Shown piece after piece: positions 8,167 through 20,517 of a stretch of 64,000 nucleotides of DNA; positions within the stretch are counted from its first letter, which is position 1, and every line of letters begins with the position of its first letter. The stretch lies in contig OY770025.1 in NCBI GenBank assembly GCA_963669435.1, forward strand, positions 2,418,001 to 2,482,000, read 5' to 3'. Source of the DNA: CALJFL01 sp963669435 (GTDB lineage: Bacteria > Pseudomonadota > Gammaproteobacteria > Pseudomonadales > Halieaceae). The notes beneath the pieces are model-generated. The model saw only the letters and a list, made by a program, of their open reading frames with translations, made no database searches and had not been told where the DNA came from. Both the position numbers and the translations under genes were made by a program.

Positions 8167-9462
8167 ATGAGTCGTTCGCTGTTAGAGGATTTACAGGGCC
8201 GGGGCCTGATTTTTCAGGTAGCCGGAGAGGAGAAGCTGGCCGAGTGGCTCGACGGTGGCAGCAGGACGCTCTATTGCGGTTTCGATCCAACCGCTGACAG
8301 CCTGCACATCGGCTCGCTGGTGCCCCTGTTGATGTTGCGCCGTTTTCAATTGGCGGGCCATAAGCCGCTCGCGCTGGTGGGCGGTGCCACTGGGTTGATC
8401 GGCGACCCCAGTTTCAAAGCACAGGAACGTCAACTCAACACACCTGACGTCGTGGCTGCCTGGGTAGACAAACTACGTCAGCAAGTGGGGCGATTTGTTG
8501 ATTTTGACGCAGGGCCTTGTTCAGCCGAGATTGTGAATAATCTCGACTGGACCCAGGATGTGGATGTGTTGTCGTTTCTGCGGGATGTGGGTAAGCATTT
8601 TTCCGTGAATGCGATGATCCAGAAGGAGTCGGTAAAGCAGCGGCTGGACCGGGAAGGCGCAGGCATCAGCTTTACCGAATTTACTTACATGATCCTGCAA
8701 TCGTATGACTTTGCCGAATTGAACCGGCGGTTCGATTGCACGCTGCAGATTGGTGGGTCCGACCAGTGGGGTAATATCACGGGCGGCATCGACCTGACCC
8801 GGCGCATGAACGGCGAGCAGGTGTTTGGGCTTACCATGCCGTTGATTACCAAGTCTGATGGCACCAAGTTTGGCAAAACGGAATCCGGTACGGTCTGGTT
8901 GGACGCTAGTAAGACGTCTCCCTACGCGTTTTATCAGTTCTGGTTGGGAACCGCCGATGCGGATGTTTACGACTTTCTTCGCTTCTTTACGTTTCTTGAT
9001 CTGGCGGAAATTGAGGGTATAGAGCAGGCTGACCGCGACAGTGGCGGTCGTCCCGCTGCGCAGGGTGTTCTTGCTGAAGAGGTTACGCGCCTGGTCCACG
9101 GTGAGGAAGGGCTCGCTGCGGCGCAAAGGATAACCCAGGCATTGTTCGAAGGTTCTATCTCGGAACTATCAGAGACTGACCTCATGCAGCTGCGCTTGGA
9201 CGGGATGCCGGCCAGTTCCCTGGATCCCAGGTCGATACCCGCAACGTTGACCCAGTTGCTCACGGAGGCCGGTATGGCGGGCTCTGGCAAGCAGGTAAAA
9301 GATGCGCTGGGGCGCAATGCTGTGTCTATTAACAACCGCGAAATCGGCTGGGAGCAGAATGCCTCACCGGCAGACTGTTTCGAATCCAGCCACGGTCTTT
9401 ATGACCGCTTTTTCCTGGTCCGCCTGGGCAAGAAGAAATACCACCTGTTTGAACTGAAATGA
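8167..9462 (+). CDS. tyrS: Tyrosyl-tRNA synthetase
   Basis: The enzyme (431 residues) is a class I synthetase with HIGS at residues 47-50 (the HIGH motif) and KFGKTESG in place of KMSKS, as in the E. coli-type TyrRS. SDQWGNITGGIDL and TSPYAFYQFW are typical, and the C-terminal ~60 residues are an S4 RNA-binding domain (QVKDALGRNAVSINNREI). It charges tRNA-Tyr in the cytoplasm. ATG 8167 is chosen because the upstream extension reads through non-conserved DNA and AGGA lies just before this ATG. It sits directly upstream of the rRNA operon. Confidence 0.97.
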   Translation: MSRSLLEDLQGRGLIFQVAGEEKLAEWLDGGSRTLYCGFDPTADSLHIGSLVPLLMLRRFQLAGHKPLALVGGATGLIGDPSFKAQERQLNTPDVVAAWVDKLRQQVGRFVDFDAGPCSAEIVNNLDWTQDVDVLSFLRDVGKHFSVNAMIQKESVKQRLDREGAGISFTEFTYMILQSYDFAELNRRFDCTLQIGGSDQWGNITGGIDLTRRMNGEQVFGLTMPLITKSDGTKFGKTESGTVWLDASKTSPYAFYQFWLGTADADVYDFLRFFTFLDLAEIEGIEQADRDSGGRPAAQGVLAEEVTRLVHGEEGLAAAQRITQALFEGSISELSETDLMQLRLDGMPASSLDPRSIPATLTQLLTEAGMAGSGKQVKDALGRNAVSINNREIGWEQNASPADCFESSHGLYDRFFLVRLGKKKYHLFELK

Positions 9463-9487
9463 GTGCTGTCAGGGCTGTGCTTAAGTC

Positions 9488-9515
9488 GGGAAAATTTGGC
9501 ATTTTCCCAATATTT
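9488..9515 (+). terminator. Probable tyrS terminator
   Basis: GGGAAAAT (9488-9495) and ATTTTCCC (9501-9508) form a perfect eight-base stem with loop TTGGC, followed by AATATTTTT. The stem is AT-rich, so it may be weak. It lies just before the first rRNA promoter. Confidence 0.55.
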
Positions 9516-9526
9516 TTGCAAAGCAC

Positions 9527-9555
9527 TTGCGCTGTCATTTCACGCTGCGTATAGT
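9527..9555 (+). promoter_or_regulatory. rRNA promoter P1
   Basis: TTGCGC (9527-9532) and TATAGT (9550-9555) are 17 bases apart, with an A/T-rich stretch (AATATTTTTGCAAAG) upstream that could act as an UP element. A GC-rich stretch (GCGCG) follows the -10, as in growth-rate-controlled rRNA promoters. Confidence 0.65.
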
Positions 9556-9692
9556 GCGCGTCCTTTCGCGGGGTAAAGGCGTTTTGGAGCCCCGCGGTAT
9601 CGACGCAAAAAGCTCTACCTTTCAATGGCTTAGCCACTGGGTTCAAATTGTTCCCGGAACTGGAATGAGCGACTGAAATTAGCAAATTTTAG

Positions 9693-9720
9693 TTGCGCAG
9701 CTTCGGCCGGTCGGTATAAT
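9693..9720 (+). promoter_or_regulatory. rRNA promoter P2
   Basis: TTGCGC (9693-9698) and a perfect TATAAT (9715-9720) are 16 bases apart, with A/T-rich DNA (GAAATTAGCAAATTTTAG) immediately upstream. ACGCC follows the -10. It is the second of two tandem promoters of the rRNA operon. Confidence 0.75.
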
Positions 9721-9756
9721 ACGCCTCCGCGGTTTAGGGAGTCCCTTTTCCGCACC

Positions 9757-9790
9757 CCAAAATCCTGGCGATTTTGGTGCTACTTAACAA
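9757..9790 (+). promoter_or_regulatory. rRNA leader boxB-boxA antitermination signal
   Basis: A perfect eight-base hairpin (CCAAAATC 9757-9764, GATTTTGG 9770-9777) is followed at once by TGCTACTTAACAA (9778-9790), which differs from the boxA consensus TGCTCTTTAACAA at two bases. NusB/S10 binding here would let RNA polymerase read through the long untranslated operon. Confidence 0.75.
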
Positions 9791-9791
9791 T

Positions 9792-9819
9792 CAGATGAAG
9801 ACAGATGTGTGGGCACTTG
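9792..9819 (+). other. 16S processing stem, 5' arm (pairs with 11545-11572)
   Basis: The 28 bases here are complementary to 11545-11572 downstream of the 16S gene, with about three mismatches or wobbles. They form the long duplex that RNase III cuts to release pre-16S rRNA. Confidence 0.8.
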
Positions 9820-9987
9820 TTGGGATAGTTGTCACAACTATTCAGACACAACAAGTGACCATTGATTCATAGTTTTATGGAACATTGATTTCGAATTGTG
9901 TCTGAGCCTTGGATTTGGGTGTTGGAGCGAGGTTAATCGCATTAATGCCCCCTCTTACTGCTTTTGGGTGGTAGAGGCTAAAGATTT

Positions 9988-11523
<1,536 letters not shown>

Positions 11524-11615
11524 AACGATAGTGACACTACCTTTCAAGTGCTCACACATTTGTCTTCATCTGTTCGGTTGATGCGAAAGAAATCACGAGT
11601 ACTCGCCTGTGTTGC

Positions 11616-11692
<77 letters not shown>

Positions 11693-11813
11693 ATTGCCTC
11701 CACTCTTCGTTGCCGCACCGCTTGTGTATTGTTAATACACGGCGCGTCACGGCGCCTCGATTGGAACCAATTGGTGTACTTGGCAGGTTCGTGGTTGCTG
11801 ACGACACTATTTT

Positions 11814-11889
11814 GGGGCTATAGCTCAGATGGGAGAGCGCCTGATTTGCATTCAGGAGGTCTGCGGTTCGATCCCGCATAGCTCCACCA
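11814..11889 (+). tRNA. alaT: tRNA-Ala (TGC anticodon)
   Basis: The 76-nt cloverleaf starts GGGGCTATAGCTCAG. Its anticodon loop TTTGCAT carries TGC, the T arm is GTTCGATCC, and CCA is encoded. The last 17 bases recur 144 bases downstream (see the separate entry). Confidence 0.97.
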
Positions 11890-12033
11890 TTTATTGGTGG
11901 GTTGGGTCGAGCAAAGGTGTTCTAACCCGTCCCTGGTGATTGGGTCCAGTCACGCCATCCATGGCGTGCCGTGTCGCAAGCTGCGATATGCCACTGGCAT
12001 ATCGGTCTTGCTCCACCCCGCATAGCTCCACCA
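11890..12033 (+). repeat. 144-bp spacer insert ending in a copy of the tRNA-Ala 3' end
   Basis: CCCGCATAGCTCCACCA occurs at 11873-11889 (end of tRNA-Ala) and again at 12017-12033. The 127 bases between contain two perfect hairpins: CACGCCAT/ATGGCGTG and GATATGCC/GGCATATC. A direct repeat of a tRNA 3' end flanking a short structured segment is the pattern left by insertion or recombination at a tRNA gene. No integrase gene is present, and its origin is unknown. Confidence 0.75.
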
Positions 12034-12059
12034 CTTCTTTTATTGCATCACCTGAGATT

Positions 12060-12120
12060 AGAACGAAGCGTATTGTGTACGCTTCGTTCTGGTTTTAGCG
12101 ACCGGAAAGTTCTTTAACAA
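12060..12120 (+). promoter_or_regulatory. Spacer boxB-boxA ahead of 23S
   Basis: A perfect 13-base hairpin (AGAACGAAGCGTA 12060-12072, TACGCTTCGTTCT 12078-12090, loop TTGTG) is followed after 19 bases by TTCTTTAACAA (12110-12120), the boxA core. This is the usual site of the second antitermination signal, between tRNA and 23S genes. Confidence 0.75.
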
Positions 12121-12440
12121 GGTAGATTAAGCTGAGTCTTTGGATTTTAGCTTTGCACCATGGCCCATTAGTGGGTCGTGTGTGGGAAGAAAGATCCTTA
12201 GATAAATTGTTCTGTGATAGCGGGTTTCAATTCCCCGTTGTCACAACGAGTTGTAATAAACAACACTGTGACTTAAGCGTCACAACATCCGGCGGGCACA
12301 GACTTTGATCGGTCTGTGTCTACTAAGTACCTGGCCTGTGTTAAGGGGGTCAGGGAACTGTCTTCTTGAGTGCTGCTTTTGCGGTTTAAAAGCGGTAGTT
12401 GTCTTGTGCTAGCAAGGCAGACAGATAACTTTGGTTATAT

Positions 12441-15500
<3,060 letters not shown>

Positions 15501-15651
15501 ATAATCCAAGTTATTTGAAAGAAGACGACGGATGTTGTGATTGAGTCAGAGTGTTGGAAGACAACACACCAGAACAGACAGCTTGATTTACCGCCCTATT
15601 TGTTGAGACGAGGCAGTCTGCAGACATAAGACCCACGACAACAAACCAGTT

Positions 15652-15770
15652 TGCCTGGCGACCATAGAGTACTGGAACCACCTGACCCCATCCCGAACTC
15701 AGTAGTGAAACGGTACATCGCCGATGGTAGTGTGGGGTTTCCCCATGTGAGAGTAGGTCATCGCCAGGCT
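15652..15770 (+). rRNA. rrf: 5S ribosomal RNA
   Basis: The gene of about 119 nt runs from TGCCTGGCGACC to ATCGCCAGGCT, and its termini pair as helix I. Internal segments CCCATCCCGAACTCAG and GAGAGTAGGTCATCGCC are canonical. Confidence 0.97.
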
Positions 15771-15776
15771 TCTAAT

Positions 15777-15812
15777 TAAAACGCCCTGATCAGTATTGGT
15801 CAGGGCGTTTTA
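15777..15812 (+). terminator. rRNA operon terminator 1
   Basis: CGCCCTGA (15782-15789) and TCAGGGCG (15800-15807) form a perfect stem, flanked by an A-run before and TTTTACTTT after. It is a strong intrinsic terminator, seven bases after 5S. Confidence 0.9.
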
Positions 15813-15857
15813 CTTTCTAGTGTTCGATACTCTCACCTGGGAAAACCCCTCTCTTTA

Positions 15858-15909
15858 TGTGGGGTTCCGGATCGCCGGACCGCCCCCTGTGAGAGTAGGT
15901 CATCGCCAG
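15858..15909 (+). pseudogene. 5S rRNA 3'-end remnant
   Basis: TGTGGGGTT (15858-15866) and a perfect 22-base copy of the 5S 3' portion (15888-15909, identical to 15746-15767) are separated by unrelated sequence. The 5' two thirds of 5S is missing. It looks like a leftover of a tandem 5S duplication or of recombination between rRNA operons. Confidence 0.75.
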
Positions 15910-15938
15910 TGCCGAAGGCGGCCCCCTTCAAATAAAAC

Positions 15939-15973
15939 ACCCCGTCCAGCATAGCTGGTCGGGGTTTTTTATT
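15939..15973 (+). terminator. rRNA operon terminator 2
   Basis: ACCCCGTCCAGC (15939-15950) pairs with GCTGGTCGGGGT (15954-15965) with one T-T mismatch and is followed by a T-run. It is a second strong intrinsic terminator, downstream of the 5S remnant, so the duplicated unit carried its own terminator. Confidence 0.88.
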
Positions 15974-16356
15974 TAGGATGCGTTGATTCTCTGTTCCGTC
16001 CTGCAGCAGCCAAAGGCTGCCATGTGACGAAGCGGAACGCCGCCCGGCCAGTTCACCGAAGGTGAACGGCGCAGAAGTGCCGCAGGCATCGCTTGTGACT
16101 TAAAGTAGGTCTTCTCACTGCACCCAACCTGCTTTGAGGGCCCATGTGACCGCGTCTGTTCAGCAATGCTAAACGGCAAGGAGGCGCCGAACGCTGCCAT
16201 GCGACAAAGCCGAACGCCGCCCGATTTCGTTCCAACAGAACCACCCCAATACCTTGTTGTCCAACGAACTTCGAATTAGCGATACCAAATTCGGTTACTG
16301 AAAAAATCGATTGAGGTGCTAAAATTGTGGTTGATGATCCGAGGCAATTCCCCCGC
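15974..16356. repeat. Non-coding region with a 31-bp imperfect direct repeat
   Basis: No convincing gene is seen here. Two 31-base copies at 16016-16046 and 16193-16223 (GCTGCCATG, then GAACGCCGCCCG at the end) differ at four positions and are 177 bases apart. GTTCACC/GGTGAAC (near 16051-16067) forms a small hairpin. The region could be a dispersed repeat of this genome or decayed sequence downstream of the rRNA operon. Confidence 0.6.
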
Positions 16357-17172
16357 ATGAATGACCTATTTGAACTACGTGACCTGACGACCAACGAGCG
16401 GATTAAGCTTGATAAGCCAGAAATGGTTTTGGGGCGCCACGTTGACTGCGACATCGTTCTCGATAACGACGAGGCATCCCGGCATCACGCAAAATTGGTA
16501 ATTGAAGCCAGCGGAATCAGACTCGAGGATCTGGGCTCAACCAATGGCACTTTCCTGAATACACGCGAGATTCGACGGGCCACGATTGTGAAGGGCGGGG
16601 ATATTATCGCCATCGGCAATCAGTCTTTCCTTGTGCTGACCCCAGAATGCTCCGGTGACACGACCATATTCGGTGCACGCATAGCGCGCGAAGCGTCTTC
16701 ATTTGTGCTCGATAAGGGGGACCTTGAGCACACCTCGATGCGTATGGCCTACCCGGCTCCGCCAGGGTGGAAGGACAGTGACAAGGCTGCCTTTGAACAG
16801 ACTAAAACCAGCCAGGACGACCAGATACTGAGCGGCTTGTTAAAAGCGAGGGGAGTGGACGGCGAGTCTTCTGCCGCTGCCCTGTTAGTAACGGCTGGTC
16901 GTAGCAAGCACTCGCTGTTTGTATTGCCGCGGCCTAGTGGTAATACCCAGTGGTCGATTGGCCGTGGTGCGGCCCGCGACATGACGATTGACGAGCCCAC
17001 GGTATCGACCGATCACGCGGCGCTGGTACTTACGGATGGCAATTGGTCGATAAAGGACAAGGAATCCACCAACGGGATCAAGGTGAATGGTTCCAAGACC
17101 AAATCCTCAGCGCTGCAGAGTGGGGACAAGCTCCGGGTTGGAGATGTTGAACTGCTATTCAGGGCCTTTTGA
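16357..17172 (+). CDS. Protein with two FHA domains
   Basis: The protein has 271 residues. The N-terminal FHA domain (about 1-95) shows GRHVDCDIVL, SRHHAKL and GSTNGTFLN. A second, C-terminal FHA domain (about 190-270) shows GRGAARDMTI, STDHAALV and STNGIKVNG. They are joined by a charged linker of about 90 residues. FHA domains bind phosphothreonine, so this is probably a soluble adaptor reading Ser/Thr kinase output; no kinase gene is nearby. An in-frame GTG at 16327 is possible, but ATG 16357 gives the standard FHA start and has GAGG upstream. It converges with the dehydrogenase gene six bases away. Confidence 0.88.
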   Translation: MNDLFELRDLTTNERIKLDKPEMVLGRHVDCDIVLDNDEASRHHAKLVIEASGIRLEDLGSTNGTFLNTREIRRATIVKGGDIIAIGNQSFLVLTPECSGDTTIFGARIAREASSFVLDKGDLEHTSMRMAYPAPPGWKDSDKAAFEQTKTSQDDQILSGLLKARGVDGESSAAALLVTAGRSKHSLFVLPRPSGNTQWSIGRGAARDMTIDEPTVSTDHAALVLTDGNWSIKDKESTNGIKVNGSKTKSSALQSGDKLRVGDVELLFRAF

Positions 17173-17178
17173 GCCGTA

Positions 17179-19308
17179 CTACTGTTCGGGCTGACTCGCT
17201 GCGGCCTCAGCTGTTTCTTCATTCAGGCTAAAATGCGCGCGTTCAATGGCATAGTGGCGTAGATTTGCCGAATCCTCTTGTGAAATCTCCCCGCCGAAGC
17301 CGACCATGCCGTTCTGCCAGTGCATTCCGCCAAGTACGATCGCGTCCCACATGGCATGCTTCTCAGGTGTCAGTGCTCTCAGGTCGGGCGTTGTACCGCC
17401 GCTGACCATCCCGTCTCCATGACAAAACACGCAGTATCGCAGGTATACGGCTTTCCCAGCTAACACCTGTTCTGCGGTAGCCGTCAGCGGCGGTGGGTCT
17501 ATGACTAACTCAGCTGGCGTGGCCGCAGGCAGTACGGTGTCGCCGTCAAGTTTGAAGACTAACAAGCGACTTCGATTGGGCATCGGCCCGGACAGCATCG
17601 CTTCTCCCGCCACCAGTGGTAGTGCGCCACCCCAGCCCGTGGTAACAGCAATGTATTGCTCACCGTTAATGCGATAGGTCACAGGTGCAGCGACCACACC
17701 GGTTTGAGCATCAAAGGCCCAGAGCTGACGGCCCTCGTCGGCGCTGTATGCGACTACCTGACCACTAGCATTGCCCTGGAAGACAAGATTACCGGCGGTG
17801 GAAAGAATGCCGCCGTTCCAGGGGCCCCGATGTTCGAAGCGCCAGCGCGGGCCCCCCGCGACGGGGTCCCAGGCAACGATAGAGCCGGCTACTGTTGAAA
17901 GTATGGCGCTTTTGATCGCCGGGTCGTCAGGCAAGGCCGCAATCAGATTATCTGTGCCGGTGTTCCAGTACCCTTTTCGGTGTTCGAAATTGGCGTCGGT
18001 CTGGTAAACCCAGGGCACATCTTGCGCTGGAATGTAAACAAGCCCGGTATTCGGGTTGTAACTCATCGGGTGCCAGTTGTGGCCACCAATCGGGCCCGGT
18101 AACTGCAGAGGGGTCGCCGTGCCATCGAGGTAGCGGGCGCCCTCGGTTTCAACAGGACGACCCGTTTCCATGTCGACGTGGGAAGCCCAGGTCACCTTCG
18201 CATAGGGTTCCGCAGATAGTAGCTCTCCGGTAGAACGGTCGAGCACGTAGAAGAAACCGTTTTTCGGTGCCTGCATGATCACTTTGCGAGACTTACCCTC
18301 GAATTCGAGTTCCGTGAGGATCATGTGCTGGGTGGCCGTGTAATCCCAGGTTTCCCCAGGGGTTGTCTGGTAATGCCAGACGTAGCTTCCATCGTCGGGG
18401 TTCAATGCCAGTATTGAGGATAGATACAGGTTGTCACCGCCATCCGGGCTCCGTATCTGTCGGTTCCAGGGTGCGCCATTACCCACGCCAACATAGAGTA
18501 GATTTAGCTCTGCATCGTAAGCCATTGAATCCCACACGGTGCCGCCGCCACCAACTTCCCACCATTCGCCGCCGCCCCATGTCCCGGCTGCGCGTTCCAC
18601 AGCCTCAGATTCGAAACCTTCGGCGGGGTTGCCGGGCACGGTGTAGAAGCGCCACAGCATCTCGCCCGTTGCAACAGCATAGGCACTTACATACCCGCGC
18701 ACGCCGAACTCGCCGCCGCCGTTGCCGATAATCACCTTATCCTTGACGATTCTCGGGGCACCGGTGATGGAATACGGTCGACTGCGATCAGTGGTTTGTA
18801 CTTCCCAGAGCGGTTTGCCGTCCGCAGCATTCAGGCCGATCAAGCGACCATCGAGGGTGCCGAAGTAGATGCGACCCTGGTCATAAGCAACGCCACGATT
18901 TACCACGTCGCAGCACAGTTTTACCGCCCAGTCCCGCGGGACCTGGGGGTCGTACATCCATTTGAGCTCTCCCGAGACTGCATCGTGTGCGTACACCATG
19001 CTCCATGAACCAGAGGTGTAAATGGTGCCGTCGATCACCAGCGGCGTCGCCTCCATGCCGCGGTGGGTGGGGTAATCAAAGTACCAGGCCAAGCCCAGCG
19101 TGCTGACGTTGTCTGCATTGATATGCGTAAGCTCACTAAACCGGTTTTCGCTGTCATTGAGGCCATGCTTTCCCCATTCAACATCCGCCTGTGGCGGAGA
19201 TGTCGATTCCACGGCGGGTTCGTTTGGACTTGGTGTGTCCTTTGAGCAGCCAGTCATGCCAAAAACTGCGAACAATACGAAACAACAGAGGGAGGGTGTA
19301 ATGCGCAT
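17179..19308 (-). CDS. PQQ-dependent quinohemoprotein alcohol dehydrogenase, lipoprotein
   Basis: The protein has 709 residues. An N-terminal signal ends in FGMTGC (lipid-attached Cys21 likely). It is followed by an eight-bladed PQQ propeller (WGKHGLNDSENRFSEL start, adjacent cysteines in KLCCD that form the redox disulfide ring, and repeated W-docking segments such as GAPWNRQIRSPDGGDNLYLSSI). A C-terminal cytochrome c domain carries the haem motif CVFCH at 626-630. This is the type II quinohemoprotein layout: alcohol or aldehyde oxidation in the periplasm with electrons passed to the haem. The substrate cannot be told from sequence. A separate electron acceptor or PQQ synthesis genes are not in the window. 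Confidence 0.9.
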   Translation of the reverse strand: MRITPSLCCFVLFAVFGMTGCSKDTPSPNEPAVESTSPPQADVEWGKHGLNDSENRFSELTHINADNVSTLGLAWYFDYPTHRGMEATPLVIDGTIYTSGSWSMVYAHDAVSGELKWMYDPQVPRDWAVKLCCDVVNRGVAYDQGRIYFGTLDGRLIGLNAADGKPLWEVQTTDRSRPYSITGAPRIVKDKVIIGNGGGEFGVRGYVSAYAVATGEMLWRFYTVPGNPAEGFESEAVERAAGTWGGGEWWEVGGGGTVWDSMAYDAELNLLYVGVGNGAPWNRQIRSPDGGDNLYLSSILALNPDDGSYVWHYQTTPGETWDYTATQHMILTELEFEGKSRKVIMQAPKNGFFYVLDRSTGELLSAEPYAKVTWASHVDMETGRPVETEGARYLDGTATPLQLPGPIGGHNWHPMSYNPNTGLVYIPAQDVPWVYQTDANFEHRKGYWNTGTDNLIAALPDDPAIKSAILSTVAGSIVAWDPVAGGPRWRFEHRGPWNGGILSTAGNLVFQGNASGQVVAYSADEGRQLWAFDAQTGVVAAPVTYRINGEQYIAVTTGWGGALPLVAGEAMLSGPMPNRSRLLVFKLDGDTVLPAATPAELVIDPPPLTATAEQVLAGKAVYLRYCVFCHGDGMVSGGTTPDLRALTPEKHAMWDAIVLGGMHWQNGMVGFGGEISQEDSANLRHYAIERAHFSLNEETAEAAASQPEQ

Positions 19309-19410
19309 TTTATGTCCTGATTATTCGAAGCGGCTTATTGCATAAAGTGTAGTCCCTAACGACCAATTTGAAAGTACAATGCCTTTCTAGCAAGCCTTGT
19401 TCGTTGACCT

Positions 19411-20349
19411 ATGCCCCACCAATCAAAGCTTGAAACCCGCCTTATCCTGTTGCCGCTATTGACGGCGCTACTTGCTCCATTGCTATCGACCACGAAGGTG
19501 CAGGGAGATGAGCAATCCAGGTATCACCGGGTGGTGATGGCACTGCAGACAGCTGATCAGGACTGGAAGGTGCCCTTTGCCGAGGCGGCGATTTCCCAAC
19601 TGGTTGAAGTCTACCTGGCAGAGGCCGACCTCGCTTCCTTTCAGGCGGGTCCGGATCACGAGGATCTGAAGTTGTCGGGTTGGTCGCGTGCAGTTGAGCG
19701 TTATGCAAACCAGCTGCTTATCGTCCAGGAGGATGCCAGACAGGGGTACCCGGTTGAGCTATACGCCGGAACACTGGTTCCACCCCGGCTGGTTATTGCC
19801 GGTCGCAGCGTGATATTGAGTCATCCGCGCGAAGACCAGCAGGTTGCCTACGAACAACTGGTACTCACCGATTTTTGCAGGCGTGCCAACTGTGATCAGT
19901 TGGTTCCGCCAGAGAAAGCGCCTGAACCCGAACCTATACCCGTGTCAGCTCCGGCGCCGGCAGTGGAATGGCAGGTCACCGACGACGGACCAAGGTGTGA
20001 AGGCCACTCCGTATCGGTAATATTTAGTCGCGGCACTGATCTGCAAAGAATGGAACCCCTGTGTAAGCAGGTGCTCCATGAGCTGTCGACACTGCGAAGT
20101 GAATTGCAGTGGCAGCAACGGCATGGTGTCGCACTCGAGCCCGAGCTATTTGAGACCCGTACCGTGCCCGGCCGCCCCGTCCACTTGTTCATCCTGAATC
20201 AACAGGGCGATTCCCTGCTATTGGAGTTACCGCTATTGCACACCAGCCCCGGGCTGATGCGAGATGTCAATGCTTGGCTGCTGCCAAGGCAGCCAGGTGA
20301 ATCACGCGGGCGCCCCCTACTGCAGGCCGGGGATTATGGCTGGGAGTGA
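19411..20349 (+). CDS. Exported protein of unknown function
   Basis: The 312-residue protein has an N-terminal signal (LILLPLLTALLAPLLSTTKVQG). I do not recognise a family. The mature part has an N-terminal helical segment with many charged residues (DWKVPFAEAAISQLVEVYLAEADL), then a proline/glutamate-rich linker (PPEKAPEPEPIPVSAPAPAVEW), then a C-terminal beta-rich part with two cysteines (CEGHSV and MEPLCKQVL). The two domains and the P-rich linker suggest a periplasmic binding or envelope protein. It is divergent from the quinoprotein gene and upstream of the HD-GYP gene; neither relationship indicates a role. Confidence 0.6.
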   Translation: MPHQSKLETRLILLPLLTALLAPLLSTTKVQGDEQSRYHRVVMALQTADQDWKVPFAEAAISQLVEVYLAEADLASFQAGPDHEDLKLSGWSRAVERYANQLLIVQEDARQGYPVELYAGTLVPPRLVIAGRSVILSHPREDQQVAYEQLVLTDFCRRANCDQLVPPEKAPEPEPIPVSAPAPAVEWQVTDDGPRCEGHSVSVIFSRGTDLQRMEPLCKQVLHELSTLRSELQWQQRHGVALEPELFETRTVPGRPVHLFILNQQGDSLLLELPLLHTSPGLMRDVNAWLLPRQPGESRGRPLLQAGDYGWE

Positions 20350-20517
20350 CTCACTGCTCACTGAAAGGGCGTGATATGCCCAGTTTTTCGCCATACGCGC
20401 AGAATTCACCCCTGCCAGGCGCCATCTTGAGAACTGAGTCACAATTCGCAGCCGGACTTAAACGCTAGAAGACGCTATCCTTTATCTATTATCACCAGCT
20501 GGCTCAGGTGCCGTTAG

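Noticed and set aside
15973..16454. Minus-strand frames downstream of the rRNA operon
   Set aside because: They cover a repeat-rich non-coding region and the start of the FHA gene; no recognisable sequence.
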